64,000 nucleotides of DNA from positions 242,353 through 306,352 of the forward strand of contig NVWU01000005.1 in the NCBI GenBank assembly GCA_002733765.1, read 5' to 3'. Made by a program: the position numbers and the translations under genes. Of the stretch, positions 57,311 to 64,000 are shown one piece after another; within the stretch, counting starts at the first letter, position 1, and every line of letters starts with the position of its first letter. The stretch comes from Colwellia sp. Its GTDB lineage: Bacteria > Pseudomonadota > Gammaproteobacteria > Enterobacterales > Alteromonadaceae. The notes under the pieces were generated by a model that was not told the DNA's origin, did no database searches, and was given only the letters and a program-made list of their open reading frames with translations.

Positions 57311-58640
57311 TTATTTTCCAAAAAGCAAAGCCGGCAACAAAAAATAAAATCATCGGATAAAAGGCATGAGAAACAACCGCTATAGGTGAAATGCCTAAGG
57401 TAGTACCTAGTAATAAAGCTTGTGCGCCATAAGGTAATAGTCCTTGATTGATACAAGCGAAAATATCAAGCAAACTGGCAGAGTGGGCTGGTTTTAATTC
57501 ACCATCGGTTGCCAGTTCTTTAGCAGTTTCACCCGTAATGATGATAGATACTGTATTGTTCGCGGTAAAAAAATTACAACAAAATGTTAAACCAGCAATA
57601 CCAAAACCCGCAGCGCGTTTTTTATTCTTTGGGCTTAACTTCCTTGCTAATGACTCAATCCCTTGAGTTAATGCGGCTAAACCACCTTGATGGCGAATTA
57701 ACTCACTTAGCCCGCCAATAAATAATGACAAGATGAAGATGTCTTGCATACTAGAAAAACCGGCGTTTATGTCGCTGATCCAACTAGATAATTGATAACC
57801 GTTATTAACCACACCTATGATCGCTGCAAGTACTATTCCTAAGGTTAGTACAACAAATACATTGACCCCAGATAATGCTAAAACCAAAATAACAATATAA
57901 GGAACAAGGCCAATCAGTTCGGCTTCGTTAGTCATTTCATAATTAATGTTTTGACCTAATGCGGTAAAAATTAATAAACATAAAATTGCTGCCGGCACCG
58001 CAAATTTAAAGTTAACTTTAAACTTATCTTTCATTTGAGCGCCTTGGCTACGAGTGGAAGCAATGGTGGTATCAGAAATTATTGATAAGTTATCACCAAA
58101 AATAGCACCTGAAATCAAACAACCAGCAACGACTGCAGAATCAAGCCCCGCCGAGTCAATAAAGCCTAGGGCTATTGGTGCAATAGCAGCAATAGTTCCC
58201 ATTGATGATCCCATTGCGGTTGACAAAAATGCAGCCACTATAAATACACCGGGTAATAATAAATAAGATGGAAATATTGCCAAGCCGAATTGAACACTCG
58301 CATCAACACTACCGGTCGCCTTAGCTACACTGGCAAAAGCACCTGCCAATAGGTAAATGATACACATGGTGATGATATTTGCGTGGCCTGCGCCATTAAT
58401 AAACTGGCTTATTTGTTTATCTATTGTTTCTTTTGTTAAGACTTTGCCTAAATAAAGTGCAACAAAAATAGCAGGAATAATCGCAATACTTGCCGGTAGT
58501 TGATAAAAAGCAAATTCGACACCTTGTAAGGTAAGAATGATGCCGGTACCAAGAAAAACGCCAAGAAAAACAATGAAGGGCAATAAGGCAATAATGCTTC
58601 GTTTATTCGTTGTAGAATGCTCTATAGATTTACTGGTCAT
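57300..58640 (-). CDS. NhaC-family Na+/H+ antiporter
   Basis: A 446-residue polytopic membrane protein (about 11 hydrophobic segments) of the NhaC family, which exchanges sodium for protons. The segments GSSMGTIAAIAPIALGFIDS, GAIFGDNLSIISDTTIAST and NFFTANNTVSIIITGETAKE include the conserved polar residues buried in membrane helices. Homologues in marine bacteria support sodium homeostasis; some family members carry other substrates, so specificity is inferred. Its 3' end overlaps the convergent gene by 11 bases. Confidence 0.88.
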   Translation of the reverse strand: MTSKSIEHSTTNKRSIIALLPFIVFLGVFLGTGIILTLQGVEFAFYQLPASIAIIPAIFVALYLGKVLTKETIDKQISQFINGAGHANIITMCIIYLLAGAFASVAKATGSVDASVQFGLAIFPSYLLLPGVFIVAAFLSTAMGSSMGTIAAIAPIALGFIDSAGLDSAVVAGCLISGAIFGDNLSIISDTTIASTRSQGAQMKDKFKVNFKFAVPAAILCLLIFTALGQNINYEMTNEAELIGLVPYIVILVLALSGVNVFVVLTLGIVLAAIIGVVNNGYQLSSWISDINAGFSSMQDIFILSLFIGGLSELIRHQGGLAALTQGIESLARKLSPKNKKRAAGFGIAGLTFCCNFFTANNTVSIIITGETAKELATDGELKPAHSASLLDIFACINQGLLPYGAQALLLGTTLGISPIAVVSHAFYPMILFFVAGFAFWKITKV

Positions 58641-58814
58641 GAATATTATTATTACACTAAGAAATTAATAAACTATTATATTCAGTAAACTATTGTTGTG
58701 TGAAGTGAATATTTTAAAGATGTTACTTTATCCTTATAAATAAGTCTGAATTGTCATACAGAGCGACTACATACTCGCTTAGCTTTATGATAGACTCGCG
58801 CCCAACCTAAAAGT

Positions 58815-58958
58815 AGGTGGTAACTTACTTTTTATAATTATTCACCGTTTGTTATGTTTGTGGTGCCTTAACTGAAGATCTTATGTTTATATCATGTAAG
58901 CTCCGAAGTTAAGTAACGACCAGAACGATACCCACAAATGTGTGAATGGTTACTACCT
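58815..58958 (+). ncRNA. Structured leader region upstream of fklB (candidate)
   Basis: A nest of inverted repeats spans 144 bases, ending 32 bases before fklB. Outer stem: 58815-58824 with 58949-58958 (10 bp, one G-T pair). Next: ATTCAC (58840-58845) with GTGAAT (58942-58947). Next: TTTGTGG (58857-58863) with CCACAAA (58932-58938). Next: CTTAACT (58867-58873) with AGTTAAG (58907-58913), and a small inner CTTA (58880) / TAAG (58897) pair. The stems are collinear, as in one long hairpin. It may be a regulatory leader RNA or a decayed inverted-repeat element. No known riboswitch class is recognised. Confidence 0.45.
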
Positions 58959-58990
58959 TTTAATCTATTTATGCATGAGTGAAGTAAATT

Positions 58991-59629
58991 ATGTCTGAAA
59001 GTACTCTTTCTGAAAACAAGTACGAAACTATTGAACAACGTGTAAGTTACGGTGTTGGTCGTCAATTAGGTGATCAATTACGTAATAATCCTTTTAAAGA
59101 TTTTGAGATTGCGGCTGTTCAAGCAGGTATCGCTGATGCGCTTGCTAATGCCGATAGTAAAGTATCTGATGAAGATTTAAATGCTGCTTTCTCTGTGATT
59201 TCTAAGAAATTACAAGAGCAAGAGCAAGAAATTGCTAAAGAAAAAGCTAAAGAAGGCGAAGCCTTCCTTGCGGAAAATGCTAAACGCGATGAAGTTTCTG
59301 TTACTGAGTCAGGTTTACAGTATGAAGTAATCACTACTGGAACAGGTGAAAAACCTTCAGCTGCAAGCACTGTAAGTGTTCATTACCATGGAACATTTGC
59401 TAACGGTGATGTTTTTGATAGTTCAGTTGAACGTGGTCAGCCTGCTGAGTTCCCTGTTGGCGGTGTTATCGCTGGTTGGACTGAAGCATTACAGCTAATG
59501 ACCGAAGGTAGTAAGTGGAAATTAACTATTCCATATGGTTTAGCTTATGGTGAGCAAGGCTCACAAGGTGCAATACCACCTTATTCAACGTTAGTATTTG
59601 ATGTTGAATTATTAAGTATTATTAGCTAA
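58991..59629 (+). CDS. fklB: FKBP-type peptidyl-prolyl isomerase FklB
   Basis: A cytoplasmic prolyl isomerase of 212 residues without signal peptide. An N-terminal dimerisation domain (about 1-85, YETIEQRVSYGVGRQLGDQL) with a charged helix rich in Lys, Glu and Ala precedes the FKBP domain (about 115-210) with VSVHYHGTFANGDVFDSS, GWTEALQLMTEGSKW and IPYGLAYGEQG. The order matches E. coli FklB, also called FKBP22. Such proteins are abundant in cold-adapted relatives as folding helpers. A structured leader precedes it and a terminator follows. Confidence 0.93.
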   Translation: MSESTLSENKYETIEQRVSYGVGRQLGDQLRNNPFKDFEIAAVQAGIADALANADSKVSDEDLNAAFSVISKKLQEQEQEIAKEKAKEGEAFLAENAKRDEVSVTESGLQYEVITTGTGEKPSAASTVSVHYHGTFANGDVFDSSVERGQPAEFPVGGVIAGWTEALQLMTEGSKWKLTIPYGLAYGEQGSQGAIPPYSTLVFDVELLSIIS

Positions 59630-59643
59630 TTTAGTTATTTTTA

Positions 59644-59668
59644 AAAGCCCTCAGTTGAGGGCTTTTTT
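59644..59668 (+). terminator. Rho-independent terminator after fklB
   Basis: AAAAGCCCTCA and TGAGGGCTTTT pair almost perfectly, followed by T. It lies 15 bases after the fklB stop. Confidence 0.92.
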
Positions 59669-59775
59669 ATGTTCAGGATGAACGGTATGTCGCGGTCACA
59701 TGGATGTGAAAGAGCGTGTATGTTCAGGATGAACGGTATGTCGCGGTCACATGACGTCACATGGATATGACTTAT
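59668..59775. repeat. Tandem-like direct repeat downstream of fklB
   Basis: A 35-base sequence at 59668-59702 recurs exactly at 59719-59753 with a 51-base period. It is followed by part of a third unit (GTCACATGGATATGA, near 59756-59770), resembling GTCACATGGATGTGA of the first unit. It codes for nothing evident. It lies between the fklB terminator and the NTF2-like gene. Confidence 0.85.
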
Positions 59776-59838
59776 TAGATAATGCAGAAGCAATTATCCT
59801 GATGACAAGAAGCGTATAAGTGATTATAAGAGGTCAGT

Positions 59839-60270
59839 GTGAAAACTCAGCAAATTAAAACCTTGTTTGATAATTATTTAGCGGCATTTAGCGCTTATGA
59901 TCTAGATGCGGTAGTTGCGTGTTATCACATACCTTGTACTTTACACACGCCAGATAAGATAGTTCTGGTCAACAGTATTGATGACTGTAGACAAGAGCTT
60001 AATGATATATTTACCCAACTAAAACAAGCCCACACAGCTAAAATAGTTGCTCGAAAAGCAAGTTATATGTCTGTCAATGATGACTTATTACTTGCTTGTG
60101 TAGATTGGGAATTTGTCGATGAGCAAGGACAGGTATTTGCCGATTTTTGTGCTTATTATCATATAAGTATTTTAAACAGCCCTAAACATAAGCTAGCAAT
60201 AGTTAATGTTGTTTCACATGAACTAGATAACTCACTATCATTGGCAAACGTGTTTTCAATAAGTGGCTAA
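59839..60270 (+). CDS. NTF2-like / SnoaL-like hypothetical protein
   Basis: A 143-residue protein. The N-terminal pattern IKTLFDNYLAAFSAYDLDAV followed by VACYHIPCTLHTPD, and the later strands (DLLLACVDWEFVDEQG, then DFCAYYHIS), fit the cone-like fold of the NTF2/SnoaL superfamily. No catalytic residues can be assigned. It is 33 bases before dapB and may be cotranscribed with it, but a metabolic link is not evident. Confidence 0.7.
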   Translation: MKTQQIKTLFDNYLAAFSAYDLDAVVACYHIPCTLHTPDKIVLVNSIDDCRQELNDIFTQLKQAHTAKIVARKASYMSVNDDLLLACVDWEFVDEQGQVFADFCAYYHISILNSPKHKLAIVNVVSHELDNSLSLANVFSISG

Positions 60271-60303
60271 CCATTAGCCTTATCAGTTTAGAAGAGAATA
60301 GAA

Positions 60304-61110
60304 ATGAAAGTAAAAGTAGCCATATTAGGCTGTAGCGGACGTATGGGGCGTAACCTTATTCAAGCTGCCCATGAACATGAAAGTATTGAATTAGTTGGCG
60401 GTACTGTACGCGCTAGCTCTTCTTTTGCCGGTTTTGATTTAGGTGAGTTAGCAGGTATTGGAGCGATTGGTTTAACAACATCAACACAATTAACGCAATT
60501 GTCTGATGCGCAAGTATTAATAGACTTTACCTCTATTGAAGCTACGTTAGAAAATATTAAATGGTGTCAAAATCATAAAAAATCTTTAGTCATTGGTACG
60601 ACAGGCTTTAGTGACGAGCAAGTACAACTTATTGAAAAATCAGGTGAAACAATACCTGTTATTTTAGCGCCTAATACCTCGGTTGGTGTTAATTTAATGT
60701 TTAAGTTACTCGAAGTAACGGCAAAGGCAATTGGCGACTATACTGATATAGAAATTTTTGAAGCACACCATAGGTTCAAAAAAGATGCACCTTCAGGCAC
60801 CGCGGTAAAAATGGGGCAGGTTATTGCTGATACCTTAGGCCGAGATTTAAATAAAGTGGCTGTTTATGGTCGTGAAGGCATTACCGGTGAAAGAAGTAGA
60901 GAAACAATTGGTTTTGCTACTGTAAGAGCGGGTGATATTGTTGGTGAGCATACTGCCTATTTTGCTGATTTAGGTGAGCGTATAGAAATAACGCATAAAG
61001 CTAGCTCACGCATGACGTTTGCTTTAGGCGCTATGCGTGCGGCATTTTGGTTAAGTAATGCTGATAATGGTTTTTATGACATGCAAGATGTTTTAGGGTT
61101 GAAAGATTAG
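60304..61110 (+). CDS. dapB: 4-hydroxy-tetrahydrodipicolinate reductase
   Basis: NAD(P)H-dependent reductase of 268 residues in the diaminopimelate and lysine pathway. The nucleotide-binding [12 protein letters not shown] is at about residues 9-20. The catalytic motif [15 protein letters not shown] contains the conserved His-His and Lys. It lies shortly before carA, as in many gammaproteobacteria. Confidence 0.96.
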   Translation: MKVKVAILGCSGRMGRNLIQAAHEHESIELVGGTVRASSSFAGFDLGELAGIGAIGLTTSTQLTQLSDAQVLIDFTSIEATLENIKWCQNHKKSLVIGTTGFSDEQVQLIEKSGETIPVILAPNTSVGVNLMFKLLEVTAKAIGDYTDIEIFEAHHRFKKDAPSGTAVKMGQVIADTLGRDLNKVAVYGREGITGERSRETIGFATVRAGDIVGEHTAYFADLGERIEITHKASSRMTFALGAMRAAFWLSNADNGFYDMQDVLGLKD

Positions 61111-61432
61111 ATAAATACTCTTTTTGATGGTTTGGCTACTGAAAGGCGAGAAATCACATAAAAGAACAGTTTTTTACAATTTTTACTAGACGAAGAAAGG
61201 CTACAAGCGTAAAATAAGTGGATTTTGTCAAAAATTTAGCGAAAAGCCTATTTTTGGCATTTTTTATGTGCAATTTTTACTTAGAATTTTAGCCACTAAA
61301 TTGGCTGTATTTTTAAGAAATGTATTTCCCTTATTGGGGGCACAAATGAATTTTGCGTTACGTTACGCTTATCAAATAAGTTAACTAAAAAATCTTATTT
61401 GATAAAGTTATTTCTTCTTTTTGGAGGTTACA
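61111..61432. other. Upstream region of carAB
   Basis: A 322-base non-coding region. Besides the strong hairpin at 61369-61405 (separate entry), it holds AAAAGCC-tattttt-GGCATTTTTT near 61241-61267, which could be a terminator for dapB. carAB in other bacteria is controlled by arginine and pyrimidines, but I could not identify a convincing ArgR box. Confidence 0.45.
61369..61405 (+). promoter_or_regulatory. Hairpin in the carA leader
   Basis: TTATCAAATAAG (61369-61380) is the exact inverse complement of CTTATTTGATAA (61394-61405), with a 13-base loop. A T-rich stretch follows (61407-61422), and the carA ribosome site begins at 61423. The layout resembles an attenuator or a translation-control hairpin. 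No leader peptide or antiterminator was identified. Confidence 0.55.
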
Positions 61433-62617
61433 TTGGCTATATCTGCTATTTTAGTACTGGAAGACGGTACTGTATTTAAAGGCACCGCAATTGGTGCACA
61501 GGGAACGGCTGTTGGTGAAGTAGTATTTAATACTTCGATGACAGGTTATCAAGAAATTCTTACCGACCCGTCTTATGCAGAGCAAATTATCACCCTGACA
61601 TACCCACATATTGGTAATACAGGTACTAACTCAGAAGATAAAGAATCGGATAGCATATATGCTAAAGGTTTAGTGATCCGTGATTTGCCTCTATTAGCCA
61701 GTAACTTTCGAAATGAACAAAGTTTGAGCGACTACTTAATAGAAAATAATATTTTAGGTATTAGCGAAATTGATACTCGAAAATTAACCCGAATCCTTCG
61801 AGAAAAAGGCGCACAAAATGGTTGTATTCTAACCATTGATGAGGCTAGCGATGTAAGCTTACAAGCCGCGCAAGATAAAGCGCTAGCACATGCTAAAGAC
61901 TTTCCTGGCCTTAAAGGAATGGATTTAGCGAAAGTAGTCTCAACTAAAGAACAATATCAGTGGGTTTCAGGTAGCTGGTCATTGGGTCATGCCATGGGTG
62001 AAGGCTTTACAGACTTTAGTAACTCATTAGATAAGTTGAACTTTCATGTGGTTGCCTATGATTTTGGTGCGAAAAGCAATATTTTACGTATGTTAGTTGA
62101 CCGTGGTTGTCGATTAACCGTTGTGCCAGCACAAACACCGGCAAGTGAAGTATTGGCGATGAATCCAGATGGTATTTTCTTATCAAATGGCCCAGGTGAC
62201 CCTGAGCCATGTGATTATGCTATCAGCGCGATTAAAACTATTTTAGAAACCCAAATTCCTGTATTTGGTATTTGTTTAGGTCATCAACTATTGGGTTTAG
62301 CCAGTGGTGCAAAAACCATCAAAATGAAATTTGGCCACCATGGCGCTAATCACCCAGTGAAAGATTTGGAACGTGACGTTGTTATGATCACTTCACAAAA
62401 TCATGGTTTTGCCGTTGATGAAGTTACTTTACCGAGCAATTTAACCGTAACGCATAAATCGTTATTTGATGGTTCATTGCAAGGTATTCACCGCACAGAC
62501 AAACCAGCGTTTAGTTTTCAAGGACACCCTGAAGCTAGCCCAGGTCCTCATGATGCTGCCCCGTTATTCGATCATTTTATTGACTTGATTAACGAATACA
62601 AAGCAACCCAAGCTTAA
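61433..62617 (+). CDS. carA: Carbamoyl-phosphate synthase small subunit
   Basis: Glutaminase subunit that supplies ammonia to CarB for arginine and pyrimidine synthesis. 394 residues. The N-terminal half contains [20 protein letters not shown], and the C-terminal glutamine amidotransferase domain has [10 protein letters not shown] (catalytic Cys) and [12 protein letters not shown] (catalytic His and Glu). The start is a TTG at 61433: GGAGG at 61423-61427 ends five bases before it. A frame opening at 61421 would begin inside the ribosome site. carB follows after 31 bases. Confidence 0.95.
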   Translation: MAISAILVLEDGTVFKGTAIGAQGTAVGEVVFNTSMTGYQEILTDPSYAEQIITLTYPHIGNTGTNSEDKESDSIYAKGLVIRDLPLLASNFRNEQSLSDYLIENNILGISEIDTRKLTRILREKGAQNGCILTIDEASDVSLQAAQDKALAHAKDFPGLKGMDLAKVVSTKEQYQWVSGSWSLGHAMGEGFTDFSNSLDKLNFHVVAYDFGAKSNILRMLVDRGCRLTVVPAQTPASEVLAMNPDGIFLSNGPGDPEPCDYAISAIKTILETQIPVFGICLGHQLLGLASGAKTIKMKFGHHGANHPVKDLERDVVMITSQNHGFAVDEVTLPSNLTVTHKSLFDGSLQGIHRTDKPAFSFQGHPEASPGPHDAAPLFDHFIDLINEYKATQA

Positions 62618-62648
62618 ACCTACTAGCAAGATAAGAGAGAATAAAGAC

Positions 62649-64000
62649 ATGGCAAAAAGAACAGATTTAAAAACTATCTTGATTTTAGGTGCAGGCCCAA
62701 TCGTAATTGGTCAAGCCTGTGAGTTTGATTATTCTGGTGCGCAAGCGTGTAAAGCATTACGTGAAGAAGGTTATCGAGTTGTCTTAGTTAACTCTAACCC
62801 AGCAACAATAATGACTGACCCTGAGATGGCAGATGCCACTTACATCGAGCCAATTCACTGGGAAGTTGTGCGTAAAATTATTGAAAAAGAGCGTCCTTGT
62901 GCGGTATTACCAACCATGGGCGGTCAAACAGCATTAAACTGTGCATTAGAGCTTGAAGCGAAAGGTGTATTAAAAGAATTCAACGTTGAAATGATTGGCG
63001 CTACTGCTGACGCAATTGATAAAGCCGAAGATCGCTCTCGTTTTGACAAAGCGATGAAAGCGATTGGTCTTGATACACCAAATGCTGAAATTGTACATAC
63101 TATTGAAGAAGCGCATGAGGCTGTTAAGCACTTAGGTTTCCCTTGTATTATTCGCCCATCATTTACTATGGGTGGTACTGGTGGTGGTATTGCTTATAAC
63201 ACGGAAGAGTTTACTGAAATATGTACCCGTGGTTTAGATTTATCGCCAACCACCGAATTATTGATTGATGAGTCATTAATTGGTTGGAAAGAATATGAGA
63301 TGGAAGTGGTACGCGACAAAAATGATAACTGTATCATTATTTGTTGTATAGAAAACTTTGATCCTATGGGTATTCATACTGGTGATTCAATCACAGTAGC
63401 ACCAGCACAAACCCTAACGGATAAAGAATACCAAATCATGCGTAACGCTTCTTTAGCGGTATTGCGTGAAATTGGTGTTGAAACTGGTGGTTCAAACGTA
63501 CAGTTTGGTATTTGTCCTGATACTGGCCGTATGGTTATTATCGAGATGAACCCACGCGTTTCTCGTTCATCAGCATTAGCGTCAAAAGCAACCGGTTTCC
63601 CTATTGCTAAAATTGCAGCTAAATTAGCAGTAGGCTATACCCTTGATGAATTAACCAATGATATTACCGGTGGTAAAACTCCTGCGTCGTTTGAGCCAAC
63701 TATCGATTACGTTGTTACTAAAATTCCACGTTTCAATTTTGAAAAATTTGCTGGTTGTGAAGATAGACTGACTACACAAATGAAGTCTGTTGGTGAAGTG
63801 ATGGCCATTGGCCGAAATCAACAAGAATCAATGCAAAAAGCATTACGCGGCTTAGAAGTCGGCGTAAATGGTTTTGATTCTATGGTTGATGTAACACAGC
63901 CTGGCGCTAAAACAAAAATAATGCACGAGTTGCAAGAAGCGGGTTCAGATCGTATCTGGTACATTGCTGATGCTTTTCGTTTAGGATTAACGGTTGAAGA
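62649..64000 (+). CDS. carB: Carbamoyl-phosphate synthase large subunit (5' part)
   Basis: Only the first 450 codons lie in the window, and the gene runs off the right edge; the family is about 1070 residues. The N-terminal [20 protein letters not shown], the ATP-grasp segments [20 protein letters not shown] and [12 protein letters not shown] and the metal-binding [20 protein letters not shown] are all intact, with no stop or frameshift in the visible part. It forms an operon with carA. Confidence 0.96.
   Translation, partial: MAKRTDLKTILILGAGPIVIGQACEFDYSGAQACKALREEGYRVVLVNSNPATIMTDPEMADATYIEPIHWEVVRKIIEKERPCAVLPTMGGQTALNCALELEAKGVLKEFNVEMIGATADAIDKAEDRSRFDKAMKAIGLDTPNAEIVHTIEEAHEAVKHLGFPCIIRPSFTMGGTGGGIAYNTEEFTEICTRGLDLSPTTELLIDESLIGWKEYEMEVVRDKNDNCIIICCIENFDPMGIHTGDSITVAPAQTLTDKEYQIMRNASLAVLREIGVETGGSNVQFGICPDTGRMVIIEMNPRVSRSSALASKATGFPIAKIAAKLAVGYTLDELTNDITGGKTPASFEPTIDYVVTKIPRFNFEKFAGCEDRLTTQMKSVGEVMAIGRNQQESMQKALRGLEVGVNGFDSMVDVTQPGAKTKIMHELQEAGSDRIWYIADAFRLGLTVE

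Noticed and set aside
61321..61360. ArgR box upstream of carA
   Set aside because: AATGAATTTTG resembles one half-box only; no symmetric partner is present at the expected spacing.

Overview
The window is about 64 kb of AT-rich chromosome from a gammaproteobacterium. Gene content and order (galU-pgi, apt-dnaX-ybaB, recR-htpG-adk, a full his operon, yoaA-tsaB, fadD, sohB, cysZ-zipA-ligA, dapB-carAB) and protein sequence style suggest Alteromonadales, most likely a Colwellia-type marine bacterium. That assignment is inferred from memory of protein families, not from a database search. I see no rRNA, tRNA, CRISPR array, transposase or prophage genes.

Layout. 1-6.9 kb (+ strand): galU, pgi, a single-domain response regulator, apt, dnaX (with a clear programmed -1 frameshift signal) and ybaB. 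6.9-8.6 kb: an inverted-repeat element, a decayed cupin gene, and a two-gene RHH / DJ-1 unit. 8.9-21.9 kb (- strand): a complete tad/flp locus for a Flp-type pilus (flp, prepilin peptidase, an extra AAA ATPase, rcpC, rcpA, a small lipoprotein, tadG, two TadE-like pseudopilins, tadZ, tadA, tadB, tadC, tadD). Upstream on the same strand are an L,D-transpeptidase and an AraC-type regulator. This block separates ybaB from recR, which are adjacent in E. coli and many relatives. 25-29.5 kb: SEC-C protein, recR, htpG (sigma-32-like promoter) and adk. 29.5-38 kb (- strand): ElaA-like acetyltransferase, a frameshifted small gene, then hisGDCBHAFIE behind a leader peptide containing five consecutive His codons and a terminator.

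38-46 kb: small unknowns, the YoaA helicase, TsaB, an M50-like membrane protease, an alpha/beta hydrolase, fadD (with a FadR-like box) and an SDR. 46.7-54.3 kb: a large surface lipase, sohB, a DUF6172 protein, a cluster of three small exported proteins including an MliC-type lysozyme inhibitor, cysZ and zipA. 54.5-64 kb: ligA, an exported protein with two HxT motifs, an NhaC antiporter, fklB behind a large folded leader, an NTF2-like protein, dapB, carA and the 5' part of carB, which runs off the window.

The points I consider most worth follow-up are the dnaX frameshift cassette; the insertion of the tad locus with its non-canonical AAA ATPase, L,D-transpeptidase and AraC gene into a housekeeping cluster; a family of three mosaic inverted-repeat elements, one ending exactly at a start codon; the his attenuator; the nested inverted repeats before fklB and carA; and two gene remnants with visible frameshifts. 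I did not find a system that I can call wholly new. The tad island with its extra genes is the closest candidate.
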